A stretch of 64,000 bases of DNA from Ruegeria atlantica (GTDB lineage: Bacteria > Pseudomonadota > Alphaproteobacteria > Rhodobacterales > Rhodobacteraceae), in assembly GCF_013032005.1 (NCBI RefSeq), contig NZ_WQBE01000004.1, positions 1-64,000 on the forward strand, given 5' to 3'. This document shows, in pieces, positions 7,668 to 17,774 of the stretch (positions are counted from its first letter, which is position 1; every line of letters starts with the position of its first letter). A model generated the notes under the pieces. That model saw nothing but the letters and a program-made list of their open reading frames with translations. It did no database searches and was not told the origin of the DNA. A program made the position numbers and the translations under genes.

Positions 7668-9800
7668 TTAAAGGCTGGTTTTCAGTTCAAGACGGCGCGC
7701 ATGCAGAACCGGCTCGGTATACCCCGAAGGTTGAATACGTCCCTTGAATACCAGATCACACGCGGCCTGGAAGGCGATCCCGTCGAACCCCGGCGCCATC
7801 GGCGAGTATTCAGGATCATTTTCGTTCTGACGGTCCACCACGGCAGCCATTTTTTGCATCGCAGCCATCAATTGTTCTTTACTGACGACACCATGATGCA
7901 GCCAGTTGGCTAGTGCCTGCGAGGAAATCCGGCAGGTTGCCCGATCCTCCATCAGACCCACATCGTTGATATCCGGCACTTTCGAGCAGCCCACGCCCTG
8001 ATCAATCCAGCGCACGACATATCCCAAAATGCCCTGAGCGCTGTTTTCGATCTCACGCGTGATCTCATCTTCGCTGAGGTTGCGGCCATCCAGCAGCGGT
8101 ATCGTCAGCAAATCCCGCAACGTGCCACGGGCGCCACCAGCGGCCAATTCGTCCTGACGGGCCAGAACGTCGACCTTGTGGTAATGCGTGGCGTGCAGGG
8201 TCGCAGCGGTCGGTGACGGCACCCAGGCGCAGGTCGCGCCGGATTGCGGATGGCCGATCTTGACCTCAAGCATCTCACCCATACGGTCGGGCATCGCCCA
8301 CATGCCTTTACCGATCTGGGCCTTGCTCTTCAGGCCGCAAGCCAGACCGATATCGACGTTGCGGTCTTCGTAAGACGCAATCCAGGGCGTGTTCTTGATG
8401 TCGCCTTTGGGCAGCACCGGACCTGCTTCCATCGAGGTATGAATCTCGTCCCCCGTCCGGTCCAGAAAGCCGGTATTGATGAAAGCCACGCGCGATTTCG
8501 CAGCTCGGATACATTCCTTGAGGTTGGCCGAGGTGCGGCGTTCCTCATCCATGATGCCCAGTTTTACGGTGTTGCGCGGCAGACCGAGAATGTCTTCGAC
8601 CAAGTCAAAAATCTCGACCGAGAATGCCACCTCTTCCGGCCCGTGCATCTTGGGTTTCACCACGTAAACCGACCCGTTGACCGAATTGCCGCCTTCGCGC
8701 TGCAGATCGTGCATTGCGATCACAGTGGTGCAGAGCGCATCCATTAGACCTTCACCGGTCTCATTGCCGTCGGCATCCAGTACGGCGGGGTTGGTCATCA
8801 GGTGACCCACGTTACGCACCAGCATCAGCGAGCGGCCTTTCAGCGTTGCCTGCTCTCCATCTGCGGTGGTGTAATCGACATCCTCTGCCAGCTTGCGTGT
8901 GAAGGTATTTCCGCCTTTGAAAACCTCTTGCGTCAAGTCACCTTTCATCAGGCCCAGCCAGTTGCCATAGGCCACAACCTTGTCTTCGGCATCAACACAA
9001 GCAACCGAGTCTTCGCAGTCCATGATCGTTGACAAGGCCGCTTCGACGACCACATCGGCGATGCCTGCCGGGTCGGATGCGCCGATCGTGCTAGACGGAT
9101 CGATCACGATTTTGACGTGCAGACCGTTGTTCTTCAGCAGTACGAATTCGGGGTTTTCAGTGGCGCCGCCATATCCAACAAAACGCGAGGGGTCCGCCAG
9201 CGCGGGCACCAGTGCCCCGTTTTCCACACGCAGTTCCGAGACATCCGCCCACGAACCGCTGGCCAGCGGTGCAGCGTCATCCAGAAAATCTTTGGCCCAG
9301 GCGATCACCCGTGCGCCGCGGGCAGCGTCATATCCTATGCCAGTGGGAAGATCACCCATCGCATCAGTGCCATACAGCCCATCATACAAACTGCCCCAAC
9401 GGGCATTCGCAGCGTTCAGGGCAAAACGGGCATTGGTAATCGGAACAACCAACTGCGGCCCGGGGATTGCTGCGATTTCGGGATCGACATTTGCCGTTTC
9501 AATCTGGAAATCGGGGCCTTCTTCCACCAGATACCCGATTTCTCGCAGGAATGCCTCGTATGCGGCGGCATCATGGGCCTGCCCCTTGCGTTCCAGATGC
9601 CAACCATCAAGACGACTTTGAATTTCCGACCGCTTAGCAAGCAGTTCCCGATTTTTTGGGCCAAGCTCATCAACCAAGCGGGCGAAACCGGACCAGAACA
9701 CCTCGGGCGTGACACCTGTTCCAGGCAATGCCTGATTTTCGATGAAATCCGCCAGCTCCCAGGCAATCTGCAGCCCTTTCCGGGTTTCTCTGCCGCTCAT
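7668..9800 (-). CDS. glcB: Malate synthase G
   Basis: 710 residues, the usual length of the large monomeric isoform. It condenses glyoxylate with acetyl-CoA to malate in the cytosol. Recognisable blocks are [20 protein letters not shown] (metal/acetyl-CoA region), [55 protein letters not shown] and the C-terminal [25 protein letters not shown] lies about 9 bases upstream of the ATG. It forms an apparent operon with the downstream GlcG-like gene. It is divergent from pepN; the 9801-10006 interval should hold both promoters, but I see no clear site there. Confidence 0.95.
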   Translation of the reverse strand: MSGRETRKGLQIAWELADFIENQALPGTGVTPEVFWSGFARLVDELGPKNRELLAKRSEIQSRLDGWHLERKGQAHDAAAYEAFLREIGYLVEEGPDFQIETANVDPEIAAIPGPQLVVPITNARFALNAANARWGSLYDGLYGTDAMGDLPTGIGYDAARGARVIAWAKDFLDDAAPLASGSWADVSELRVENGALVPALADPSRFVGYGGATENPEFVLLKNNGLHVKIVIDPSSTIGASDPAGIADVVVEAALSTIMDCEDSVACVDAEDKVVAYGNWLGLMKGDLTQEVFKGGNTFTRKLAEDVDYTTADGEQATLKGRSLMLVRNVGHLMTNPAVLDADGNETGEGLMDALCTTVIAMHDLQREGGNSVNGSVYVVKPKMHGPEEVAFSVEIFDLVEDILGLPRNTVKLGIMDEERRTSANLKECIRAAKSRVAFINTGFLDRTGDEIHTSMEAGPVLPKGDIKNTPWIASYEDRNVDIGLACGLKSKAQIGKGMWAMPDRMGEMLEVKIGHPQSGATCAWVPSPTAATLHATHYHKVDVLARQDELAAGGARGTLRDLLTIPLLDGRNLSEDEITREIENSAQGILGYVVRWIDQGVGCSKVPDINDVGLMEDRATCRISSQALANWLHHGVVSKEQLMAAMQKMAAVVDRQNENDPEYSPMAPGFDGIAFQAACDLVFKGRIQPSGYTEPVLHARRLELKTSL

Positions 9801-10006
9801 AAGTCAATTCTCCCGCATTGTGTACGTTGGCATGCAGGCGTCAATTAGTGCGAAAGTTTCCGATAGGCAACAGACCCCTCAAGTTTCCGGTGGAATTTGA
9901 AGACCAAATTGACCTGCCTGGCGGCTCGGAATACCCAGCATCGGCTTGCGGCTGACAAGTGATCCCCATAACGTCACGCCAGAACTCAACCGATACGAGG
10001 CCCCCG

Positions 10007-12559
10007 ATGCGTGACGCTGCCCCCACCACGATCTATCTGAAAGATTACACGCCTTTTGGCTATCTTGTGGACAGCGTGCATCTGACCTTTGATCTGGCAG
10101 ATCATGCCACACGCGTTACGTCTCGTATCGCGTTCCGCCCCAACCCCGAGGCAACGGATCGTACGTTTTTTCTGCATGGCGAAGACCTGACCCTGATCCG
10201 GGCGGTTGTTGACGGGGTCGAAATCACCCCCAATGTCACCGACAAGGGCCTGACTGTTGAAGTCCCCAATGCGCCCTTCATCTGGGAGGCCGTCGTCGAG
10301 ATCGACCCCGGTAACAACACCGCGCTTGAGGGCCTGTATATGTCGAACGGCATGTATTGCACCCAGTGCGAGGCTGAAGGTTTCCGCAAGATCACCTATT
10401 ACCCCGACCGGCCCGACGTGATGTCCGTGTTTACCGTACGCATCAACGGTGACTTGCCGGTCTTGCTGTCCAACGGCAACCCCTCGGGCAAGGGAGAAGG
10501 CTGGGCTGAATGGACCGACCCGTGGCCCAAACCCGCCTATCTGTTCGCGCTGGTCGCAGGCGACCTGATCGCCCATCCCGGTCAGTTCACCACCATGTCG
10601 GGCCGCGACGTGGAACTGAACCTCTGGGTGCGCCCCGGAGACGAAGGCAAATGCGCCTTTGGGATGGAGGCACTGAAAAAGTCGATGAAATGGGACGAAG
10701 ACGTCTATGGCCGCGAATACGATCTGGACGTGTTCAACATCGTGGCCGTTGATGACTTCAACATGGGCGCGATGGAGAACAAGGGGCTGAACATCTTCAA
10801 CTCTTCCGCCGTTCTGGCCAGCCCCGAAACCTCGACCGATGCCAATTTCGAGAGGATAGAGGCAATCATTGCGCATGAGTATTTCCACAACTGGACCGGC
10901 AACCGAATTACCTGCCGCGACTGGTTCCAGCTGTGTTTGAAAGAGGGCCTGACGGTGTTTCGCGATGCGCAGTTTACGTCCGATATGCGCTCGGCCCCGG
11001 TGAAACGCATCCATGATGCGATCGACCTGCGCGCACGGCAGTTCCCCGAGGATAACGGTCCGTTGTCACACCCGGTTCGCCCTGAAAGCTTTCAGGAAAT
11101 CAACAACTTCTACACCGCGACTGTTTACGAAAAAGGCGCCGAAGTCATCGCCATGCTCAAGCGGTTGGTGGGGGATGAGGCCTATGCGCAGGCGCTGAAC
11201 CTCTATTTCGACCGTCATGACGGGCAGGCCTGCACCATCGAAGACTGGATCAAGGTGTTCGAGGATACGACCGGTCGCGATCTGACCCAGTTCAAGCGTT
11301 GGTACAGCCAATCCGGCACACCGCGCATCTCAGTTGCCGAAGACTGGCAGGATGGCACCTATACCCTGACCCTGTCACAAAGCACCAAGCCAACACCCGG
11401 CCAGACCAAGAAACTGCCGCAGGTGATCCCCGTCGCCGTGGGCCTGCTGGGCCAGAACGGGGACGAAGTGTGCGCCACCGAAGTGTTGGAGCTGACCGAA
11501 GCCGAGCAAAGCTTTAGTTTCACTGGACTGGCAGCAAAACCTGTGGCCTCGATCCTGCGCGATTTCTCGGCCCCGGTCATTCTGGAACATGACCACACGG
11601 ATGCCGAACGCGCATTTTTGCTGGCCCACGACACCGATCCGTTCAACCGTTGGCAGGCAGGGCGGTCGCTTGCGCAAGATACGCTGCTGCGCATGATCCG
11701 CGAAGATGCAGCGACGGGAACGAACTATCTGGATGGTATGTTGGCCGTGCTGCGTGACGGCGATCTGGACCCAGCCTATCGCTCTTTGATGTTGGGTCTG
11801 CCAACGCAATCCGAACTGGCTGCGGCCTTGTTTGAAAGTGGTAATACCCCTGATCCGATGGCGATATGGACCGCCGTCGAAACCCTGCGCCAAGCGACCG
11901 CACAGCATGTGCAGGACCTGCTGCCAAGGCTGCACAGCGAAACACTGATCGACGCGCCGTTCAGCCCCGATGCTGATCAGGCCGGCAAGCGGGCACTTGG
12001 TGGCGCAGTACTGTACTTGACTTCGCGGCTGGATGGCGGTGCCAAAGCGGCCGAGGAATACGCAGCAGCCGACAACATGACCCGCCAACTGACCGCCCTG
12101 TCTTGCCTTTTGCGGGCGGGCGCGGGCCAAACCGAACTCGCGGACTTTTACAGGCAGTGGCAGCATGACCGGCTGGTTGTCGATAAGTGGTTCGGCCTGC
12201 AGGTGACAACGGCCTCTCCTGAAACTACGCCGGATGTTACGCGCACATTGACCGAGCACCCTGATTTCAATTGGAAGAACCCCAACAGGTTCCGGGCAGT
12301 CATGGGGGCGTTGGCGATGAACCACGCCGGGTTCCATCGTGCGGACGGGGCAGGATATGCGTTGTTGGCAGACTGGCTGATCAGGCTGGACCCGGTTAAC
12401 CCCCAGACCACCGCCAGGATGTGTTCTGCCTTCCAGACCTGGAAACGCTATGACACCGACCGTCAGGACCTGATGAAAGCTCAGTTGACGCGTATCGCCG
12501 ACACACCGAACCTGTCGCGGGATACAACGGAAATGGTGTCTCGCATCCTCGGCGTATGA
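10007..12559 (+). CDS. pepN: Aminopeptidase N (M1 family)
   Basis: 850 residues, the length of the bacterial PepN group. The exopeptidase motif GAMENKGLNIFNS and the zinc site HEYFHNWTGNR (HExxH) with a downstream Glu (LKEGLTVFRD) are present. The C-terminal half is the alpha-helical ARM-like domain of M1 enzymes. It removes N-terminal residues from peptides in the cytosol during protein turnover. The start at 10007 follows GAGG by 7 bases; 16 additional in-frame residues upstream look non-coding. The stop overlaps the next start by 4 bp (ATGA). Confidence 0.95.
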   Translation: MRDAAPTTIYLKDYTPFGYLVDSVHLTFDLADHATRVTSRIAFRPNPEATDRTFFLHGEDLTLIRAVVDGVEITPNVTDKGLTVEVPNAPFIWEAVVEIDPGNNTALEGLYMSNGMYCTQCEAEGFRKITYYPDRPDVMSVFTVRINGDLPVLLSNGNPSGKGEGWAEWTDPWPKPAYLFALVAGDLIAHPGQFTTMSGRDVELNLWVRPGDEGKCAFGMEALKKSMKWDEDVYGREYDLDVFNIVAVDDFNMGAMENKGLNIFNSSAVLASPETSTDANFERIEAIIAHEYFHNWTGNRITCRDWFQLCLKEGLTVFRDAQFTSDMRSAPVKRIHDAIDLRARQFPEDNGPLSHPVRPESFQEINNFYTATVYEKGAEVIAMLKRLVGDEAYAQALNLYFDRHDGQACTIEDWIKVFEDTTGRDLTQFKRWYSQSGTPRISVAEDWQDGTYTLTLSQSTKPTPGQTKKLPQVIPVAVGLLGQNGDEVCATEVLELTEAEQSFSFTGLAAKPVASILRDFSAPVILEHDHTDAERAFLLAHDTDPFNRWQAGRSLAQDTLLRMIREDAATGTNYLDGMLAVLRDGDLDPAYRSLMLGLPTQSELAAALFESGNTPDPMAIWTAVETLRQATAQHVQDLLPRLHSETLIDAPFSPDADQAGKRALGGAVLYLTSRLDGGAKAAEEYAAADNMTRQLTALSCLLRAGAGQTELADFYRQWQHDRLVVDKWFGLQVTTASPETTPDVTRTLTEHPDFNWKNPNRFRAVMGALAMNHAGFHRADGAGYALLADWLIRLDPVNPQTTARMCSAFQTWKRYDTDRQDLMKAQLTRIADTPNLSRDTTEMVSRILGV

Positions 12560-12984
12560 CCCCGTTTACTTTCCAACGCCACAACAGGACCCCACGCGCC
12601 GTCGTGATCCTGATGTGCGTCTACGCGGGGCTGATCGCGTTGGTTATTCTGTTCGATGCGGCGTGGTGGCTGGTTGGGTTGCTGAGCTTGCCCACCCTGC
12701 CCGCCCTTTGGGACATTGCGCATGGCACAAGTGCCGGACTAACCCTGGATCACCGCGCAATACGATGGTTTTCAGGCAACCGCGAGGCCGAGGTTGCCTT
12801 GGCCGATATCGACCATGTCCGGCTCGACACGCGCTGGGACTTTTCCGTGCGCACGTCACTGGTTCTGGCCTCGGGCAAGCGGATTCGGCTGCCGGATGAA
12901 GCCACACCACCCCACAAGACCCTTGAAACTGTCCTGCAAGACGCCGGATTACGGGTTGAACGGCACCATTTCACCGTTTTCTGA
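12556..12984 (+). CDS. Hypothetical membrane protein with two N-terminal TM helices
   Basis: 142 residues of unrecognised family. Residues about 14-50 are strongly hydrophobic (VVILMCVYAGLIALVILFDA, then WWLVGLLSLPTLPALW), followed by a soluble beta-rich tail with GLTLDHRAIRW and LASGKRIRLPD. That layout resembles small inner-membrane proteins with a PH-like or DUF-type cytoplasmic domain. It starts inside the pepN stop codon, so it is probably translationally coupled to pepN. No function is assigned. Confidence 0.7.
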   Translation: MTPFTFQRHNRTPRAVVILMCVYAGLIALVILFDAAWWLVGLLSLPTLPALWDIAHGTSAGLTLDHRAIRWFSGNREAEVALADIDHVRLDTRWDFSVRTSLVLASGKRIRLPDEATPPHKTLETVLQDAGLRVERHHFTVF

Positions 12985-13115
12985 AACAATCAGTCGGAAA
13001 AGGACCAATTCCCCCGGCCTGTCACGCATCACCCCCCAAAAAGCTTGAATTTGAGGCGATTTTCGGTCAAAGTTTCAAGCTAACTTACCAGTTTGTTACG
13101 ATTTCGAGTTTTACC

Positions 13116-14375
13116 ATGTTTCGGTTTTTCAGGGCTCGTGAGGCCCTTTCTTCTTTATCTAAGGGTCAATCCACGCAAAACGTGCGGGTAACCGACTGCG
13201 CGGTGACGGCATCACTGCCGGATAAAGGGCAATTGAACATTCCAGTTGCCGATATCAGGGCCGAAGACCTGACCGCCCGTAACACCATTGAAGAAGGGCG
13301 CACACTGGCCAGACAGGACCACTGGGCCAAGCTGTCCAAAATGATGCATGCCGCCGACAAGGACCGCGCAATCGCATCGGACGCAACACCGATTGCGGAT
13401 CTGTTGGCCTTTGGCGCGCGTTCCGACGTTGTATTGGCAGTGGAACATGCCCTGTCGGATGGCAGCGCGCTGTGCGAATATGACTTGCTGGGCGGTATCT
13501 CAGAGCTTGAAGACGAAATGCGTGAGCATCCGGGTGATCCGATGATTACGCTGGTGGTCGCCTTAGCACACATTGACCTGGCCTGGGCATGGCGCGGAAC
13601 CGCAACGGATGCCACGTTGCCGCCCCTTCACCGGTCGCGTTGCGCGGCCCATTTCGACCGGGCCGCAGACCTTTTGCCGACATGCCGCGCTGCGTTGCCA
13701 AACAGCCCCATTGTCGCAGCCGCAAGCTGTGCCCTGTTGGCAGGTCAACGGAAGACTAACCAGCGTGTAGCCGAAGAATACGAACGCCTGATCTCCCTGG
13801 ACCCGCACAATCAGCGGCCTATGCGGGCGATGGGCACGCATCTGCTGCCGCGTTGGTTTGGCAGCTATGAAAAGCTTGAAGTTCAGGCACTGCGGAACGC
13901 CGCGCGGACTGGCGATATCTGGGGCGCTGGCGGCTATACTTGGGTCCAGTTTGACGCCATCGCATTGGACGAAGAGGCCTGCGCTCGTCTGGATGTCGAG
14001 TACTTCCTGGAAGGGTTGGATGACATTCTGCATCGCCGCCCCGATCAGCAGACCGTCAACATGCTTTCGGCCTATTGCGCCATCACGATACAGAACGGTC
14101 AGGGCCTGAACGAAAAGGCCGACCTTGTGCGCTCGCAAATTCACGAAGCTGCAAACAGGCTGATCCGCGACCACTTGACTGAACTGCACCCGCTGATTTG
14201 GGCGCATGCCGCGAATGGGTTCAACAACTCGGTTCGCATCAATTCTGCCGAACGGTTTGCAGCCCGCGGCAAGCGCGATGCGTTGCGTGCCATCCGTGAT
14301 CTGTTCCGCGAGGAACTGCGCAGCGGCACGGACGTGACCTTTACACCGTCTGGTCTGCGCCTGTCTCAACACTGA
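13116..14375 (+). CDS. Hypothetical alpha-helical protein
   Basis: 419 residues, no signal peptide and no family I recognise. The sequence is rich in helices with TPR-like spacing (for example CRAALPNSPIVAAASCALLA and RVAEEYERLISLDPHNQRPM), which suggests a helical-repeat scaffold. The N-terminus MFRFFRAREALSSL is basic and hydrophobic. There is no strong ribosome-binding site before the ATG. It stands alone between the pepN unit and gatB. The upstream gap 12985-13115 holds an inverted repeat AGCTTGAA/TTCAAGCT but no T-tract. Confidence 0.65.
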   Translation: MFRFFRAREALSSLSKGQSTQNVRVTDCAVTASLPDKGQLNIPVADIRAEDLTARNTIEEGRTLARQDHWAKLSKMMHAADKDRAIASDATPIADLLAFGARSDVVLAVEHALSDGSALCEYDLLGGISELEDEMREHPGDPMITLVVALAHIDLAWAWRGTATDATLPPLHRSRCAAHFDRAADLLPTCRAALPNSPIVAAASCALLAGQRKTNQRVAEEYERLISLDPHNQRPMRAMGTHLLPRWFGSYEKLEVQALRNAARTGDIWGAGGYTWVQFDAIALDEEACARLDVEYFLEGLDDILHRRPDQQTVNMLSAYCAITIQNGQGLNEKADLVRSQIHEAANRLIRDHLTELHPLIWAHAANGFNNSVRINSAERFAARGKRDALRAIRDLFREELRSGTDVTFTPSGLRLSQH

Positions 14376-14445
14376 TTCCCCCTTGCCCCTCGCCCCTGCC
14401 GGGCCTAATACGCAGGCTTAGACTTCTGCGGAAATGAGGCGCGCC

Positions 14446-15957
14446 ATGCTCGACCTGACATATGAAATGCCCAAACCCAAAACCATTGCCGGGGCCAAAC
14501 ACGATTGGGAACTGGTGATCGGGATGGAGGTGCATGCGCAGGTCTCGTCCAATGCCAAACTGTTCTCGGGCGCATCGACCCAATTTGGGGCCGAACCGAA
14601 CGCGAACGTAGCCTTTGTGGACGCGGCGATGCCGGGGATGCTGCCGGTGATCAACGAATACTGCGTGGAACAGGCAGTACGCACCGGACTGGGCCTGAAG
14701 GCGGATATCAACCTGAAATCGGCTTTTGACCGCAAGAACTATTTCTACCCCGACCTGCCGCAGGGCTATCAGATCTCACAGCTCTACCACCCCATCGTGG
14801 GCGAAGGTGAAGTGCTGGTTGAAATGGGTGATGGCACCGCGCGCAACGTGCGGATCGAACGCATCCATATGGAGCAGGATGCAGGCAAATCGATCCACGA
14901 CATGGACCCGCATATGTCCTTTGTCGATCTGAACCGGACCGGTGTCTGCCTGATGGAGATCGTCAGCCGCCCCGACATTCGCGGACCCGAAGAAGCGGCG
15001 GCCTATATCGTCAAGCTGCGTCAGATCCTGCGCTATCTGGGCACCTGTGATGGCAACATGCAAAACGGCAACCTGCGGGCTGATGTGAACGTCTCAATCT
15101 GTTTGCCGGGCGCGTATGAGAAATACCAGGAAACGCAGGATTTCTCGCATCTGGGCACCCGCTGCGAAATCAAGAACATGAACTCGATGCGCTTTATCCA
15201 GCAAGCGATCGAGGTTGAAGCCCGTCGTCAGATTGCCATCGTCGAAGCCGGCGGCAAGGTCGATCAGGAAACCCGCCTGTATGACCCGGACAAGGGTGAG
15301 ACCCGCTCGATGCGGTCCAAGGAAGAGGCGCATGACTATCGCTACTTCCCCGACCCCGACCTGCTACCGCTTGAGATCGAGCAGGCATGGGTGGATGACA
15401 TCGCCGCCAAACTGCCGGAACTGCCCGACGACAAGAAAGCGCGCTTCATAAGCGAATTCGGCCTGACCGATTATGACGCGTCCGTGCTGACCGCCGAGGT
15501 GGAATCGGCCGCCTATTTCGAAGAAGTTGCCAAGGGCCGCAACGGTAAGCTGGCCGCAAACTGGGTCATCAACGAACTTTTCGGTCGTCTGAAGAAAGAA
15601 GACCACGACATAACGGATTCGCCCGTATCTCCGGCACAATTGGGTGGGATCATCGACCTGATCGCATCGGACGCGATCTCGGGCAAGATCGCCAAGGACT
15701 TGTTCGAGATCGTCTATACCGAAGGCGGCGATCCGGCGCAGATCGTCGAAGAGCGCGGCATGAAACAGGTGACCGACACCGGCGCGATTGAATCCGCACT
15801 GGATGAGATCATCGCAGCCAACCCGGCGCAGGTTGAAAAGGCCAAGGTGAACCCGAAACTGGCGGGCTGGTTCGTCGGCCAGGTGATGAAAGCCACGGGT
15901 GGCAAGGCCAACCCCAAGGCGGTGAACGAACTGGTCAGCAAGAAGCTGGGCTCGTAA
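14446..15957 (+). CDS. gatB: Asp-tRNA(Asn)/Glu-tRNA(Gln) amidotransferase subunit B
   Basis: 503 residues, the typical GatB length. It is the kinase/tRNA-binding subunit of GatCAB, which converts misacylated Glu-tRNA(Gln) and Asp-tRNA(Asn) to the amidated forms. Conserved blocks: [69 protein letters not shown], and the C-terminal YqeY-like domain ending VNELVSKKL. The ATG at 14446 has AGGCG upstream; an ATG at 14434 is also in frame. A strong terminator follows at 15982. Confidence 0.96.
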   Translation: MLDLTYEMPKPKTIAGAKHDWELVIGMEVHAQVSSNAKLFSGASTQFGAEPNANVAFVDAAMPGMLPVINEYCVEQAVRTGLGLKADINLKSAFDRKNYFYPDLPQGYQISQLYHPIVGEGEVLVEMGDGTARNVRIERIHMEQDAGKSIHDMDPHMSFVDLNRTGVCLMEIVSRPDIRGPEEAAAYIVKLRQILRYLGTCDGNMQNGNLRADVNVSICLPGAYEKYQETQDFSHLGTRCEIKNMNSMRFIQQAIEVEARRQIAIVEAGGKVDQETRLYDPDKGETRSMRSKEEAHDYRYFPDPDLLPLEIEQAWVDDIAAKLPELPDDKKARFISEFGLTDYDASVLTAEVESAAYFEEVAKGRNGKLAANWVINELFGRLKKEDHDITDSPVSPAQLGGIIDLIASDAISGKIAKDLFEIVYTEGGDPAQIVEERGMKQVTDTGAIESALDEIIAANPAQVEKAKVNPKLAGWFVGQVMKATGGKANPKAVNELVSKKLGS

Positions 15958-15981
15958 AGCCTTCGAGATATCGAACAGTCG

Positions 15982-16017
15982 CGGCGGGGTTTGAACAAAA
16001 CCCTGCCGTTTTTCTTT
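15982..16017 (+). terminator. Rho-independent terminator after gatB
   Basis: An 11-bp stem (CGGCGGGGTTT at 15982-15992 with AAACCCTGCCG at 15998-16008, one G-U pair), a 5-base loop and then TTTTTCTTT. It lies 25 bp after the gatB stop codon. Confidence 0.85.
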
Positions 16018-16097
16018 CCGCCACGTCCATGCGATGATGACTTTCCCAAAATCGCCAACATGTTAGATTGCCGGAACCCGGTAACCAGGAAAATCCG

Positions 16098-16508
16098 ATG
16101 CAGCGCTACGAATACAAAGTTGTCCCAGCCCCGCAAAAAGGCACCAAGGCCAAGGGCGTCAAAACCGCCGAAGGACGGTTTGCAGCATCCGTGGAACAGC
16201 TGCTGAACGAGATGGGGCAAGACGGCTGGGAATATCAGCGGGCCGAATTGCTGCCCAGCGAGGAACGCACTGGCCTGACCGGTTCAGCCGTGAACTGGCG
16301 CAATGTGTTGGTCTTTCGGCGCGAGATCGAGCCGTCTTTTGTCTCGACCCGTAACCCAACAGAAACGCCAGACAGCGTGCCGCTGGCGCAACCCGTACCT
16401 GGACCCGAAACAGTTGTTGCCCCGGCTCCGATTGCCGAAGAGGTGAATGACCCGCCCCTGTCGCTGAAAGGGTCCGAGGCGAAATCCGAACCTCCAGAAA
16501 AGCCCTGA
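16098..16508 (+). CDS. DUF4177 domain-containing protein
   Basis: 136 residues. The N-terminal half matches DUF4177: MQRYEYKVVPAP, then ASVEQLLNEMGQDGWEYQRAE and NVLVFRRE at the end of the small alpha/beta domain. The C-terminal half (from about residue 80) is low-complexity, rich in Pro, Glu and Ala, and probably disordered. The function of the family is unknown. AGGA precedes the ATG by about 7 bases. Just upstream is the gatB terminator, so it has its own promoter. Confidence 0.8.
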   Translation: MQRYEYKVVPAPQKGTKAKGVKTAEGRFAASVEQLLNEMGQDGWEYQRAELLPSEERTGLTGSAVNWRNVLVFRREIEPSFVSTRNPTETPDSVPLAQPVPGPETVVAPAPIAEEVNDPPLSLKGSEAKSEPPEKP

Positions 16509-16524
16509 TCGCGGCGAGCCCAAG

Positions 16525-16749
16525 TCAAGCGCAGCACGTTTTTCCCTGTTGTATCGGAGGGCAAGGCACCGTTGCGTATGAGCAATAGACGCAGCAATCG
16601 CCCTCCAAAGGCTTCAGCACTTGGTGGCAGGATTTGCATTCATAGAACCACTGACACGCGTCCGTGGGCATGGTTTCCGTTTCGACGTGCCCACAGGATG
16701 GGCAGGTCAGGGTGGACTCGAGCGTAAAGGCCGTCTCCGTTCTGGACAT
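16525..16749 (-). CDS. GDCCVxC domain-containing protein (Cys form)
   Basis: 74 residues with Cys pairs typical of a small zinc-binding protein: TCPSCGH, YECKSCHQVL, then the defining GDCCVYCSYATVPCPPIQ near the C-terminus. Some members of this family are selenoproteins; here the motif positions are encoded by Cys codons with no internal TGA. The role is not established, although relatives are reported near heavy-metal resistance genes. It is convergent with the DUF4177 gene (16 bp apart). Confidence 0.78.
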   Translation of the reverse strand: MSRTETAFTLESTLTCPSCGHVETETMPTDACQWFYECKSCHQVLKPLEGDCCVYCSYATVPCPPIQQGKTCCA

Positions 16750-16781
16750 TTGATCCCTCCCCTCAAAGCACTTTGGGCCAG

Positions 16782-17036
16782 CTACCCCCCAATATCCAAC
16801 GCTAGAGCATGAATGCGCGGCACGATATCGCCCAGCGCCTTGTGTACAGCGCGGTGGCTAGCGACGCGGGACTGGCCCTCGAACGCGCTGGCGCGGATGC
16901 GGACATTGAAATGGCTCTCGCCTCCGTCCTGATACCCGGCATGGCCGCGGTGGCTTTCGCTGTCGTCGATGACCTCCAGCTCACGCGGATTGAACGCGGT
17001 TTCAAGGCGCTGATGGATTTCGTCACTCACGCTCAT
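16782..17036 (-). CDS. bolA: BolA family protein
   Basis: 84 residues with the BolA fold: an N-terminal helix (DEIHQRLETAFNPRELEVID), the conserved SESHRGHAGY loop with a Cys/His-type ligand His, GGESHFNVRI, and SRVASHRAVHKALGDI with the invariant His. BolA proteins pair with monothiol glutaredoxins in Fe-S cluster trafficking and iron sensing. The ATG at 17036 is chosen by alignment to the family; an in-frame ATG at 17054 is possible. It is divergent from the J-domain gene, with a shared 108-bp promoter region, a pairing common in alphaproteobacteria next to cobST. Confidence 0.88.
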   Translation of the reverse strand: MSVSDEIHQRLETAFNPRELEVIDDSESHRGHAGYQDGGESHFNVRIRASAFEGQSRVASHRAVHKALGDIVPRIHALALDIGG

Positions 17037-17144
17037 TTTTTCGCTCAGCGGCAAAAAATTTACCGCTCCCCCTCTTCTACTTTCGGCTGCTTAGACTAAA
17101 CTGCTGCCTCCGAGTCGAAAAGATGCCTTGTCGAGGATCAGAGC

Positions 17145-17768
17145 ATGGTAAAATCAGACCCCTTCGGATTCGATATGTCCGTTTCCAGCGCAAAGAAAAA
17201 GAACCCGCGCGGGCGCCGGGGGATGTCGGGCGCATCTGAGACATCGACGCGAATCTGCGATCACGAGGGTTGTGAGGAGGCCGGTAAGTTCCGTGCGCCC
17301 AAGGCGCCGGACGTGCTGGACGACTTTTACTGGTTCTGCCAGCAGCACGTCCGCGAATATAACAACAAGTGGAACTTCTTCGACGGCACCACCGAGGCCG
17401 AGTTGAACGCACAACGTTCCAAGGACAAAGTGTGGGAGCGTGAGACAAAGCCGATGGGCGACCCCGAGGCACGCGCCTGGGCGCGTCTGGGCATCGAAGA
17501 TCCGCATCAGGTTCTAGGCGAGAACGCCACAAAGAACCCCGGCCGCGCCAATTCCGGCGGCCGCCGCCTGCCCCCCACTGAACGTCGCGCGATTGAGATT
17601 CTTGAGGCGCAGGACAGCTGGTCCAAGGCCGAGGTGCGCAAGGCCTATAAAAAGCTGATCAAGGTGCTGCACCCGGACATGAACGGCGGCGACCGATCCC
17701 AAGAGGAACAGCTGCAAGAGGTCGTCTGGGCCTGGGATCAGATCAAGGACAGCCGGAATTTTAAGTAA
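17145..17768 (+). CDS. J-domain (DnaJ-like) co-chaperone
   Basis: 207 residues with an unusual order: the J domain is at the C-terminus (residues about 150-207; KAYKKLIKVLHPDMNGGD contains the HPD motif needed to stimulate DnaK ATPase). The N-terminal region has Cys residues (RICDHEGCEEAG, WFCQQHVREYN) that could bind metal. This type, with a C-terminal J domain next to bolA and cobS, is common in alphaproteobacteria, and its client is unknown. It ends 6 bp from the convergent Hint-domain gene. Confidence 0.85.
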   Translation: MVKSDPFGFDMSVSSAKKKNPRGRRGMSGASETSTRICDHEGCEEAGKFRAPKAPDVLDDFYWFCQQHVREYNNKWNFFDGTTEAELNAQRSKDKVWERETKPMGDPEARAWARLGIEDPHQVLGENATKNPGRANSGGRRLPPTERRAIEILEAQDSWSKAEVRKAYKKLIKVLHPDMNGGDRSQEEQLQEVVWAWDQIKDSRNFK

Positions 17769-17774
17769 GCTCTA